NCBI RefSeq assembly: GCF_026340975.1
Contig: NZ_JAPEOS010000001.1
Coordinates: forward strand, 4,683,001-4,747,000
DNA from: Streptomyces sp. NBC_01214
GTDB lineage: Bacteria; Actinomycetota; Actinomycetes; Streptomycetales; Streptomycetaceae
Direction: 5' to 3'
DNA length: 64,000 nucleotides
Of this stretch, positions 33,849-41,583 are shown piece after piece; within the stretch, counting starts at the first letter, position 1; each line of letters starts with the position of its first letter. The notes beneath the pieces are model-generated. The model was not told the DNA's origin. It worked only from the letters and a program-made list of their open reading frames with translations, and ran no database searches. The translations under genes were made by a program, and so were the position numbers.

Positions 33849-33908
33849 CGCCCCTCGAGGGGCGACCGGCGTCATCGTGAGGGGCAACGCCTGATCTGAC
33901 GCCGGTCG
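33849..33908 (+). terminator. Two hairpins after the LLM/FMN reductase operon
   Basis: A 16-nt perfect palindrome CGCCCCTCGAGGGGCG (33849-33864) followed by a 12-bp inverted repeat CGACCGGCGTCA (33863-33874) with its complement at 33897-33908. Position directly after the operon suggests termination. Confidence 0.55.
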
Positions 33909-34133
33909 GGTGCAACAGCAGATCCGCCCGCGGCCGGTACCTTTCCCCGGGCCCGGGCCGGGGCCGGGGGCGGACTCCCGCACGTGCCGGGCAACATGCC
34001 GCGTTCGGCGTAATCGACGGTTCGGCCCGACTTCCTCCTCACGCTGTGACAGTCGATCACGCTCATGTCAGGAGGCCCGCGTGCACAGGTCCTGTGGGTG
34101 CCCGGCCCTCCGCACCGCCCCCGGAGGCGGGCG

Positions 34134-35258
34134 GTGAGACGCACCCGCCCGGATACGCCCCTCACAGCCGTCGACGACGGCTTTCGGCCGGCCGTGCCAC
34201 CGGTATGGATGCGGTGGCTGCCGTTCGTCTACCTCGCCTTCGTCCTCCTCCTGGAACTCGCCCAGCAGCAGGAGTGGGCGGTGAGCTTCTTCCTCGTCGC
34301 CCTGCCCGCCATCGCCGCATACGCCTTCGGCCCCGTCGCCGTGGCCGCGTTCACCGTCCTCGCGATCCTCCTGGAAGGCTTGCTCACCGCCCTTTCCCAC
34401 CACCTCGGCGAGACCCACCACGTCACCGCCGACATCGCCACCGTCGTCGTCGGGATCCTCGCGACCGCACTCGCCGCGCACCGCCGTAGCCAAGAACGCC
34501 ACCTCGTCCACGCCAACTCCGTCGCCGAGGCCCTGATGCGGGCACTCCTGCGCCCGGTACCGCACCAGGTCGGGAACGTACTCGCAGCCTGCCTCTACCG
34601 GCCGAGCGAGGCCGGGACCATGGTGGGAGGCGACCTCTTCGACATCCGCGCCACCAGGGCGGGGGAGCGCGCCATCATCGGCGACGTCCGCGGCAAAGGA
34701 CTCCCGGCGGTCCGCACGGTCGCAGCGCTCCTCGGTAGTTTCCGCGAGGCCGCGTACGAGGCGCACGACCTGCCGGCCGTCGCCGCCCGGCTGGAGCGGG
34801 GCCTGGTCCGCGAGGCCGAGGAGATCCGGGACGCCGAACTGTTCGCGACCGCCGTACTGATCGAGTACGACAGCCTGGCGCACCGGGTGACGGTCGCCAA
34901 CCACGGGCACGTGGAGCCGGTGCTCATCTCCCGCGGCGAGGTGCGCACGCTGGACGGCCCGCCAGCCCTGCCGCTCGGCCTGGGCCAGCTGGCCGCAGCG
35001 GACGGGCCGGTGGCGCGCACCCACCGCTTCACCCGGGGCGACGTACTGCTGCTGGTCACGGACGGCCTGGTGGAGGCCCGTGACACAGGCGGCGACTTCT
35101 ACCCCCTGGTGGAGCGGCTACGCCACCGCTTCGAAGGCCGCCCGGCACCCGGACCCGCCGACGTCGTCGACTTCCTCAACACCGACCTGCCCCGCCACAC
35201 CCGCACCCTCCACGACGACGTCGCGATGCTCGCGATCGCCCCGCACAGCCACACCTGA
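34134..35258 (+). CDS. Membrane-bound PP2C/SpoIIE-family protein phosphatase
   Basis: 374 residues from GTG 34134, six bases after GGAGG; an in-frame ATG at 34065 lacks a site. Three to four N-terminal transmembrane helices (FVYLAFVLLLELAQQ, VSFFLVALPAIAAYAFGPVAVAAF...), then a SpoIIE-type phosphatase domain with VGGDLFDI, IGDVRGKGLPAVRTVAALLGSFRE, VANHGHVEPVLI, LLVTDGLVEARD and the final DDVAMLAI metal-site motif. Dephosphorylates Ser/Thr proteins, often anti-sigma antagonists. The last five residues and stop lie in a 15-bp tandem repeat. Confidence 0.94.
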   Translation: MRRTRPDTPLTAVDDGFRPAVPPVWMRWLPFVYLAFVLLLELAQQQEWAVSFFLVALPAIAAYAFGPVAVAAFTVLAILLEGLLTALSHHLGETHHVTADIATVVVGILATALAAHRRSQERHLVHANSVAEALMRALLRPVPHQVGNVLAACLYRPSEAGTMVGGDLFDIRATRAGERAIIGDVRGKGLPAVRTVAALLGSFREAAYEAHDLPAVAARLERGLVREAEEIRDAELFATAVLIEYDSLAHRVTVANHGHVEPVLISRGEVRTLDGPPALPLGLGQLAAADGPVARTHRFTRGDVLLLVTDGLVEARDTGGDFYPLVERLRHRFEGRPAPGPADVVDFLNTDLPRHTRTLHDDVAMLAIAPHSHT

Positions 35259-35325
35259 CACAGCCACACCTGACACACCCATGCCTGGCACACCCCTGCC
35301 TGACACACCCATGCCTGGCACAGCC
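35244..35325 (+). repeat. 15-bp tandem repeat spanning the end of the phosphatase gene
   Basis: Five and a half units of CACAGCCACACCTGA / CACACCCATGCCTGG type. Unit 1 (35244-35258) encodes the C-terminal HSHT and the stop. Unit 2 is identical; units 3-5 diverge at up to five positions. Being a multiple of three, the array keeps the frame, so a stop-codon change would add HTHAW-type units. Confidence 0.85.
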
Positions 35326-35357
35326 CCGCGCCGGTGGGCGACGGCCGCACACCACGA

Positions 35358-35382
35358 AGGCCCCGACAACGACTCGGGGCCT
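35358..35382. terminator. Bidirectional hairpin between convergent genes
   Basis: AGGCCCCGA, 7-nt loop, TCGGGGCCT: 9-bp perfect stem midway between the phosphatase and phospholipase stop codons. Confidence 0.75.
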
Positions 35383-35472
35383 CCGCGTACTTCGCTGACC
35401 TACCCGTTCAACGAGCCGGGCACGAGAGCGTCACGCCCGGCCCCCGGTGTAACCGGCTGCGGTGCCCGTGTC

Positions 35473-36489
35473 CTACCGGAACAGACGGTCACCGGGTGCG
35501 GCCATGCGATGGGTCCCGCCGTGGCGGCCGACCCAGTCACGGATCAGGCTGACGGAGTTGGCGCACTGCCAGCTGTCGTCGTACTCCCGTACCCCGGTGA
35601 AGGCCCCGTAGCCCGCGATGATCCCGTCCACCCGCCCGTCGCCCAGCAGTTTGTCGACGTACCACGGATCGTTGTAGGTGGTCGTCCAGGACAGGGTCGC
35701 CGCCAGCTGTCCGGCGTCACGGTCCGCGGCGCCCTTCTTCAGCTCCGCGCACGTGTAGTAAGTGGCTTCCGTGCAGTTGCCGAACCCCTTGGTGATGTCG
35801 CTGTCGCCGTAGTCCATCACCCGACGGCCGGCCGGGAACCCGGAACCGGACCGGTCGAACGCCCCCCGCACCTGGTCGCGGGTCCCGGTCGTCGTGATGC
35901 CCTCCAGAGCGCCGAGCCTGCCCTCGAGACTCTTCCAACCCCGGCCGCCGACGTCCGGGGTGCTGCCGCCGTGGTACTCGTAGAACCCGTAGAGCACCTG
36001 GATCCCGGCAGCCGTCAGGCGCTGCGCCTTGTCACGCAGCCCGGCGACGCTGCACCCGCGGTTCTCGCGCTCCCCGCAGTAGTTCGGGTCCTTGATGTCG
36101 AGCCAGACCAGCGACAGCCTGCGCCCCTGGTTCGCGTGGGAGAGAATCCGGTCGATCATGCTGTCGAAGCTGGGGCCCAGCCGGTTGTCCCCGGCCGAGG
36201 AACAGTCGTGATAGGCCCGCCACTCGTTCGGGTTCCACCAGGCGCAGACGTCTATCTCGATGCTGTTGGCGCCGTGCTTGAGCGCGGCGTCCACGCCGCC
36301 CAGGGTGTCGACGCGGTGCGCGATGGCGTAGACCGGATGGCGCTGATCAGCCGCGACCGCTGTCGGTGCTGTCGTTGCTGCTGTCGCCGGGGCCGTACCG
36401 AGCGCCGTGGCGGCGACGACCGTGCACAGGGCCGAGAGCAGTGCCAGGAGCATCCGCGGGCCGGTACCTTGTTTGAGGTAGGTGGTCAA
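35473..36489 (-). CDS. Secreted phospholipase of the sphingomyelinase D / PLD (GDPD-like) fold
   Basis: 338 residues. Hydrophobic signal ~10-45. Mature start VYAIAHRVDTLGGVDAALKHGANSIEIDVC with the His and Glu/Asp metal site of spider and bacterial SMase D enzymes, second His in WRAYHDCSSAG, LSLVWLDIKDPNYC, then KGFGNCTEATYYTCAELKKG and a C-terminal DGRVDGIIAGYG strand. Family members cleave choline or other head groups from sphingo- and lysophospholipids, often producing cyclic phosphates. This TIM-barrel fold is unrelated to the HKD phospholipase 4 kb away. Confidence 0.88.
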   Translation of the reverse strand: MTTYLKQGTGPRMLLALLSALCTVVAATALGTAPATAATTAPTAVAADQRHPVYAIAHRVDTLGGVDAALKHGANSIEIDVCAWWNPNEWRAYHDCSSAGDNRLGPSFDSMIDRILSHANQGRRLSLVWLDIKDPNYCGERENRGCSVAGLRDKAQRLTAAGIQVLYGFYEYHGGSTPDVGGRGWKSLEGRLGALEGITTTGTRDQVRGAFDRSGSGFPAGRRVMDYGDSDITKGFGNCTEATYYTCAELKKGAADRDAGQLAATLSWTTTYNDPWYVDKLLGDGRVDGIIAGYGAFTGVREYDDSWQCANSVSLIRDWVGRHGGTHRMAAPGDRLFR

Positions 36490-37102
36490 GAAAACACTCC
36501 GTCATGTCGGTGTCCGAATCGGACGGTTCATCTCACCCGCGACATGCTGGCACGCAATAAATGTATAACGAATGAATCTGGTCGAGGGTGTTCCGAAAAT
36601 GGCGAGAAACAGCCGACACCCCCTAGTTCGTGTGACGGGAAAACGCCCGCGGGGAAAAGAGGGGGCGTAGATTCCGGTGCCGTGTGAATTGTCTCTGCGC
36701 GGCCGGACGTCCACCGCGGCGGTCCAGGCCGCAGGCCGCCGCTTCCCGACCTGCCGGAAGCCGCCGAGCCGCACCGGTGCACGACATCCGGCGCGGACGG
36801 CGCGCGCGCCGCGCATTCCGCAACCCGCCGGGAAATGTGGACGCCCCCGCTCCGGCAGGGTTCGGCCGGCCCCGTGAAATGCCGGGGGAGCGGATGGAAT
36901 GCCGGGGAAGCGGCCACAATCCCACCGCGGCCAGATTCGATCGACGGTGACACCACCGATCAGAACCGGACTTGGACAGATAGCGAACATAACCCTCAGG
37001 CACTTGCTGCCGTCCGGACGGCATCGCAATACTTCCGAACGGTCCGGCCGACCGACGTTCAGTGCACTTTCGGCTTTCCGCTTCCACATTCGGGAGACAC
37101 GC
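36490..37102. other. Intergenic region upstream of the thiopeptide cluster
   Basis: About 610 nt separating the divergent phospholipase and precursor genes. The left third is unusually A/T-rich (around 36545-36600, including TATAACGAATGAATC) and probably holds promoters. No gene is convincing on either strand. The cluster promoter must lie here; a clear -35/-10 pair could not be fixed. Confidence 0.55.
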
Positions 37103-37291
37103 ATGTCCGACACCGCACGCACCCCCGAGGTCGAACTCCACGACCTGGAACTCGACCTCGGCGACCTCACGGTCACCTCGATGCGGGACACCGCCGCGCT
37201 GCCCGAGGGCGGGGCGTCCTGGGGCTCCTGCTCCTGCCAGGGGTCCTCGTCCTGCGCCCAGCCGCAGAACGCCACCGCCCTCGACGTCTGA
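37103..37291 (+). CDS. lazA: Thiopeptide precursor peptide 1 (lactazole type)
   Basis: 62 residues, ATG 37103 six bases after GGGAG. Acidic leader (residues 1-38) with the recognition stretch LDLGDLTVTSMRDTAALPE ending GGA, then a 24-residue core starting at Ser39: SWGSCSCQGSSSCAQPQ followed by NATALDV. As I recall the lactazole A core, it is identical except Gly9 for Ala, and ends in DM after the PQ. Cys become thiazoles, selected Ser become oxazole or dehydroalanine, and Ser1 plus Ser12 form the central pyridine of a 32-membered ring. Why tail residues 18-24 are longer is unknown; tails are often trimmed by outside proteases. Confidence 0.95.
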   Translation: MSDTARTPEVELHDLELDLGDLTVTSMRDTAALPEGGASWGSCSCQGSSSCAQPQNATALDV

Positions 37292-37311
37292 CCCCTACGG
37301 AGAGGCAACCC

Positions 37312-37494
37312 ATGAACGACGCCACGCAGTCAGCCGGTTTCGACCTCGACGACCTCGACCTCGGTGAACTCACCGTGACCTCCATGCGGGACACGGTCGC
37401 GCTGCCCGAGGGAGGAGCGTCCAACGGCGGCAGCTCCTGTTCCTGCGGCTCGTCCTCCTGCGCCCACCCGCAGCTGCCCGAACTCCCCCTGTAA
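37312..37494 (+). CDS. Thiopeptide precursor peptide 2 (divergent core)
   Basis: 60 residues, ATG 37312 six bases after GGAGAGG and 20 bp after precursor 1. The leader (1-36) is plainly paralogous: LDLGELTVTSMRDTVALPEGGA. The core from Ser37 is new: SNGGSSCSCGSSSCAHPQ followed by LPELPL. Compared with precursor 1 it gains two residues before the CSC block (Trp lost) and loses the Gln before GSSSC, so the Ser preceding the last Cys is at core position 13, not 12. Same enzymes should process it. Leader similarity at DNA level points to tandem duplication followed by core diversification. Confidence 0.93.
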   Translation: MNDATQSAGFDLDDLDLGELTVTSMRDTVALPEGGASNGGSSCSCGSSSCAHPQLPELPL

Positions 37495-37559
37495 CCGGGG
37501 AACACCCTGGCACCACTGCACCACTGCACCACAGCGCTACCGCATGACCGCTCGCCAGA

Positions 37560-37595
37560 GGCTTCCCGCCGCGCTCCTACGCCCGGCGGGAAGCC
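37560..37595 (+). terminator. Hairpin between precursor genes and lazB (attenuator-like)
   Basis: GGCTTCCCGCCG (37560-37571) pairs perfectly with CGGCGGGAAGCC (37584-37595), 12-nt loop. It sits 65 nt after the second precursor stop and 32 nt before the chosen lazB start. As an incomplete terminator or 3' stabiliser it would raise precursor mRNA above enzyme mRNA. A short (CACTGCAC)-like tandem precedes it at 37511-37531. Confidence 0.65.
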
Positions 37596-37627
37596 GCGCG
37601 CCGCCCCCACCCACAGGACGGGAACCC

Positions 37628-40363
37628 ATGCCGCAGCCGCAACCGCACGCCGCTCCCGGCACCGGAACCGACGGCTACCGGGTCCGGTCCGCACCCTACG
37701 CACTGGCCCGCGCCACCGTGCTCGTCCACCCGGCCCAGCCTCCCGCCGCAGCCACCTTCCGGGACCTACTGACCCGCCTCCACCAGCTGGACACCGAACT
37801 GGCCCTGACCGCCGGACCGCTCTGCGACGACCTGTACGCCGCCCGCGACGGCCACCCCGCGGACTTCCACCGCGACACCGTCCTGCCCCTGCGCAGGGCC
37901 CTGCACAACCGCCGTGAACCCCGCCCCGCCCTGCTCGCCCGCCTCGGCGACCTGCCCGCCCGCCTGCCCCGACTCGCGACCTGGCTCGCCCTGCGCGCCG
38001 CCCGCGACACCCTCCTCACCGCCCTCGACGCCGCCACCGGCCCCGCCCTCGACGCCGAACGCGCCTCACTCGCCGCCCTCTGCAGCGAACCCGCCCTCGC
38101 CAAGGCCGCCGCCCTGACCAGCGCCGACCTGCTGCGCGCCATCAACCGTGCCGCCACCGGCACCGCCGACCGCCGCGCCCGCAAGGAAGAACCCACCGTG
38201 CTGCGCTACGCCCTGCGGGCCAGCACCAAGACCAGCCCGCTGTCCTGGTTCACGGCGGTCGGATGGGGCCCTCTCGCCGGCCACCCCGCCCGCGGCCCCG
38301 CCCGCCCGGTGACCTCCTGGGGCGCCGCGCCCCTCTTCGACGGCCCCCTCCGGTCCGTCGTACGGGCCAACCGCACCCTGACCACCGCGCTGACCCTCGC
38401 CCTCCTCGACGCACCGCACCGACGCACCACCCTGCCCCACCGCATCACCAGCACCGCACGCACCGACGGCCCCCGCACCGCATACACCCGCGACCGGCCA
38501 TCCTTCGCCGGCGGCCGCTACCTCGTACCCGGCGAGGACGAGGCCGAGGTCGCCTCCGGCCGCCCGCTGCGCCTGCTGACCGGCCTCGCCGAGAACCCCG
38601 TACCCCTCGCCGACCTGACACAGCGCCTGGCCGCAGCGCTCTGCCCGCCCGGCGAACGCGACGACGACGGCGACGACGGCGGTGGAGGTCGGGCCGCGGT
38701 CGCCGCGTTCCTCGACCGGCTCACCCACGCCGACCTGCTGGTCCCGCAGCACCCCCTCGCCCCACAGGACCCCGCCCCCCTGCAACGCCTCGACGCCTGG
38801 GTACGCACCTTCGCACCCGGCCATCCCCAGGACGCGCAGCGCGCCGACCGCATCGCCGAACTCGGCGCGCTGACGGCCAGGTTCGCCGCCACCCCGGCCG
38901 CCGACCGACCCGGCCTGCTCGCCGACCTCACCCAGCGCTGGACCGCCGAGCTGGCCGCCGCCGGCCGGCCCGTCCCCACCGACTCCGCCCCGCTGACCGT
39001 CCTGTCCGAGGACGTGATCGCCCCCCGCCCGCTGGCACTCGACGGCTTCCTCGACGCCGCCGACCACGAGGCGCTCGGCGAGGTCACCGCCCTCGCCGAA
39101 CTCTTCGACCTCGGCCACCTCGTCCGCCGCGTCCTACGGGACCGCTTCGTCGAGCGCTACGGCGTCGGCGGACGCTGCGCGCACCCCTGGGAGTTCGGCA
39201 CCGACGTCACCGCCGCCTGGGAGTCCGCCGGACGGATCGCCCTGCTCGACCCCGCCGACCGGGACTCGTTCCCCAGCGCAACGGAACCCGTCGCCCAGCT
39301 GCGCGCAGAGATCGCCACCGCCCTGCGCGAGCACGACGCCGCCCAAGACCGCCACGCCTGCGCCCCCGCCGACGAGGCGGTACTGCCCGCGGACACCCTC
39401 AAGACCCTCGGGGAACGACTCCCCGCCACCACCCTCGAACGCCCCCTCAGCTACACCTACTTCCTCCAGCGCGACCCCGCCTCCGGGCTGCTGGCCGTCA
39501 ACCACGTCTACGGCGGCTGGGGCCGCTTCACCAGCCGCTTCCTGGACTTCCTCGACCCCCGCGCCACCGCCGAGGTGTCCCGGCAGATCCGGCGCGGCCT
39601 CGGCCGCGGCGCCCACCCCGCCCAGATCCGCCCCGTCGGCGGGTTCAACGCCAACCTCCACCCCCTCCTCGTCCCGGACGAGATCGGCCCCGACCGCGAC
39701 CGCACCCCCATCGCCGAAGCCGACCTCGAACTCGTCCACGACGAAGCCACCGACCAGGTCCGCATCCACCTGCGGACCACCGGCGAACCCCTCGACGTGC
39801 TCTACCCCGGCTTCCTCGCCCCCGTCCTGCTGCCCGCCCGCATCGCGCCCCACCTCGCCGACCACCCCGGCGGCGTCATCGACTTCCGACCCCTCGCCCC
39901 CCGCCGAACGCTGGACGCACCCGGCGGCCCGGTCACCGTCAGCTCCCGGCTCCGCCACCGCCACGTGGTCCTCCAGCGCCGCCGCTGGCTGCTGCCACCC
40001 GCCGTGGTGGCCCGGCTGCGCGCCGACCTCACCGCCGACACCCACCCCCACCGGGTACCCGCCGCGGCCACCGCCGACTGGCGCGCCCACCTCGGCCTAC
40101 CCGAACAGGTCTTCCTGCACCCCGTCGCCGGCGCACCCACCGGCCGGGCCACCGAGGACTTCCTCAGCCGCCTGACCCGCCCCAAACCGCACCTCGCGGA
40201 CCTCGGCAACGCCCTGCACCTGCGCTGCCTCGCCAAATGGCTGTCCCGGCACACCGACGGCGTCGTCCTGGAGGAAGCCCTGCCCGCCCCCGGCGGCCTG
40301 ACCGCGCCCACCCGGGCCGTCGAACTCGCCCTGGAGGTCTACCGGGACGGACGTCCACGATGA
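37628..40363 (+). CDS. lazB: Lantibiotic-dehydratase-like glutamyl transferase (LazB type)
   Basis: 911 residues from ATG 37628 (AGGA seven bases upstream); an in-frame ATG at 37544 has no site and would place the hairpin inside the gene. Lant_dehydr_N architecture: YRVRSAPYALARATVLV start, RYALRASTKTSPLSWFTAVGWG, LSYTYFLQRDPASGLLAVNHVYGGWGRFTSRFLDFLDPR, PVGGFNANLHPLL, PGFLAPVLLPARIAPHL. It lacks the SpaB_C elimination domain, as in split thiopeptide dehydratases. Family role: transfer of Glu from Glu-tRNA to core Ser. Ends overlapping lazC by ATGA. Confidence 0.95.
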   Translation: MPQPQPHAAPGTGTDGYRVRSAPYALARATVLVHPAQPPAAATFRDLLTRLHQLDTELALTAGPLCDDLYAARDGHPADFHRDTVLPLRRALHNRREPRPALLARLGDLPARLPRLATWLALRAARDTLLTALDAATGPALDAERASLAALCSEPALAKAAALTSADLLRAINRAATGTADRRARKEEPTVLRYALRASTKTSPLSWFTAVGWGPLAGHPARGPARPVTSWGAAPLFDGPLRSVVRANRTLTTALTLALLDAPHRRTTLPHRITSTARTDGPRTAYTRDRPSFAGGRYLVPGEDEAEVASGRPLRLLTGLAENPVPLADLTQRLAAALCPPGERDDDGDDGGGGRAAVAAFLDRLTHADLLVPQHPLAPQDPAPLQRLDAWVRTFAPGHPQDAQRADRIAELGALTARFAATPAADRPGLLADLTQRWTAELAAAGRPVPTDSAPLTVLSEDVIAPRPLALDGFLDAADHEALGEVTALAELFDLGHLVRRVLRDRFVERYGVGGRCAHPWEFGTDVTAAWESAGRIALLDPADRDSFPSATEPVAQLRAEIATALREHDAAQDRHACAPADEAVLPADTLKTLGERLPATTLERPLSYTYFLQRDPASGLLAVNHVYGGWGRFTSRFLDFLDPRATAEVSRQIRRGLGRGAHPAQIRPVGGFNANLHPLLVPDEIGPDRDRTPIAEADLELVHDEATDQVRIHLRTTGEPLDVLYPGFLAPVLLPARIAPHLADHPGGVIDFRPLAPRRTLDAPGGPVTVSSRLRHRHVVLQRRRWLLPPAVVARLRADLTADTHPHRVPAAATADWRAHLGLPEQVFLHPVAGAPTGRATEDFLSRLTRPKPHLADLGNALHLRCLAKWLSRHTDGVVLEEALPAPGGLTAPTRAVELALEVYRDGRPR

Positions 40364-41583
40364 CCCGCCCGCCCAGCCCGCAGCACCACGACAGGAGCGC
40401 ACCGGACATGCCGGCCCCCGACCCCCAAAACCGCCCAGGACAGGATCCTCACGACCACAGTGCACTGGACGTCGTCGCCTACTACCACCACCCGGTCAAA
40501 GCCCCCCTGTTGCGCGAGGTCATGCTGCCGCTCGCCGCCACCGCGACCGCCGACGGCACCGCCGCCCACGTCGAACGACACTGGCTGCACGGCCCGCACC
40601 TACGACTACGCCTCCAGGGCACCGACCCCGCCGCCGTAGCGCACACCGCCGCAGCCGCAGCCGCACACGTCCGCACCTGGCTGCGCGCCCACCCCTCACA
40701 CAGCGACCTCACCGAGGCCCAACTCCTGCAACAGGCCGCCGAGACCGGGCGCGCCGAACTCATCCCCCCGCCCTACGGACCGATCCACCCCGACAACACG
40801 ACCCGGATCGAACCCGTCGACCGCACCCCCGTACGCACTCTCCTCAAAGCCGACGGAACCGCCCTGCGCGAAGACCTCCTGCGCCACGGCCTGGACGCCC
40901 TGCGGGCCGGCGCCGCCTTCCTCGGCCGGCACGGGGACACCGACCGGGCCCGGCTCCGCCTCGCGGTCACCGCCCTGGCGGCCCACGCCTGCGCCCACCC
41001 CGGCGGCCTCACCGGCGGACACTGGTCCTACGTCTCCCACCTCGAAGACTTCCTGCTCCACGACGACCCCGACGGAAGGCTCCGCGCCACCTTCGAACAG
41101 CACGCCGAACGCGCCGGGAACACCGTCACCTCCCTCGTCGCACGCATCGCCGACGGACGCACGGACGACTGGGAACAGGTCTGGGCCGACTTCTCCCGCA
41201 ACGCCTGGCAGCTCACCCGCCAGCGCCACGCCGCGGGCGCCGACCTCCACGGAGACCCCCTCGCCTACCGGACCCGGGCGGCCGCCACCGGCGACGCCGC
41301 CGCCTACGAACGCTGGAACCAAGACATCCGCACCCGCTACAGCGAGTTCCACCAGCTACTGCGCCGCGCCGACCCCCAGGGCACGATGTGGAGCCGCCCC
41401 GACTACCTCATCCACCGGGCCTGCACCAACGCCCTGTACCGGCTCTTGACGATCTGCGACGTCCGCCCGCTGGAGCGCTACCTCGCCGCGCACCTCGTCG
41501 TCCGCGCCGTGCCCGCCCTGACCGGCTGCGACTGGCGCACCGAAATCGACACCGTCATTGACGCCGTGGAGGCACGGACATGA
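40360..41583 (+). CDS. lazC: Pyridine synthase, thiopeptide-type SpaB_C fold (LazC type)
   Basis: 407 residues, ATGA overlap with lazB. A His/Pro-rich start precedes the thiopeptide-type domain: DVVAYYHHPVKAPLLREVMLPLAAT, HWLHGPHLRLRLQG, then the helical part ending RPDYLIHRACTNALYRLLTICDVRPLERYLAAHLVVRAVPAL. In lactazole biosynthesis the protein at this position joins two dehydroalanines by formal [4+2] cycloaddition, expelling the leader and forming pyridine and macrocycle. Its substrate range decides whether both cores can cyclise. Assignment rests on order and length; elimination-type homologues look alike, but that role is better filled by LazF. Confidence 0.85.
   Translation: MTRPPSPQHHDRSAPDMPAPDPQNRPGQDPHDHSALDVVAYYHHPVKAPLLREVMLPLAATATADGTAAHVERHWLHGPHLRLRLQGTDPAAVAHTAAAAAAHVRTWLRAHPSHSDLTEAQLLQQAAETGRAELIPPPYGPIHPDNTTRIEPVDRTPVRTLLKADGTALREDLLRHGLDALRAGAAFLGRHGDTDRARLRLAVTALAAHACAHPGGLTGGHWSYVSHLEDFLLHDDPDGRLRATFEQHAERAGNTVTSLVARIADGRTDDWEQVWADFSRNAWQLTRQRHAAGADLHGDPLAYRTRAAATGDAAAYERWNQDIRTRYSEFHQLLRRADPQGTMWSRPDYLIHRACTNALYRLLTICDVRPLERYLAAHLVVRAVPALTGCDWRTEIDTVIDAVEART

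Noticed and set aside
34065..34133. Longer N-terminus for the PP2C phosphatase from ATG 34065
   Set aside because: No Shine-Dalgarno upstream, whereas GTG 34134 has GGAGG at ideal spacing and begins just before the first membrane helix.
36502..37308. - strand frame across the thiopeptide promoter and precursor 1
   Set aside because: Antisense to a clear precursor gene and lacks homology or coding bias.
37544..37627. Earlier start for lazB at ATG 37544
   Set aside because: No ribosome binding site, the added residues are low-complexity Pro/Arg/Ala, and they would be encoded by the intercistronic hairpin.
38263..40359. Open + strand frame before lazC
   Set aside because: Out-of-frame reading of lazB with extreme Arg/Pro content; real lazC homology starts after the ATGA at 40360.
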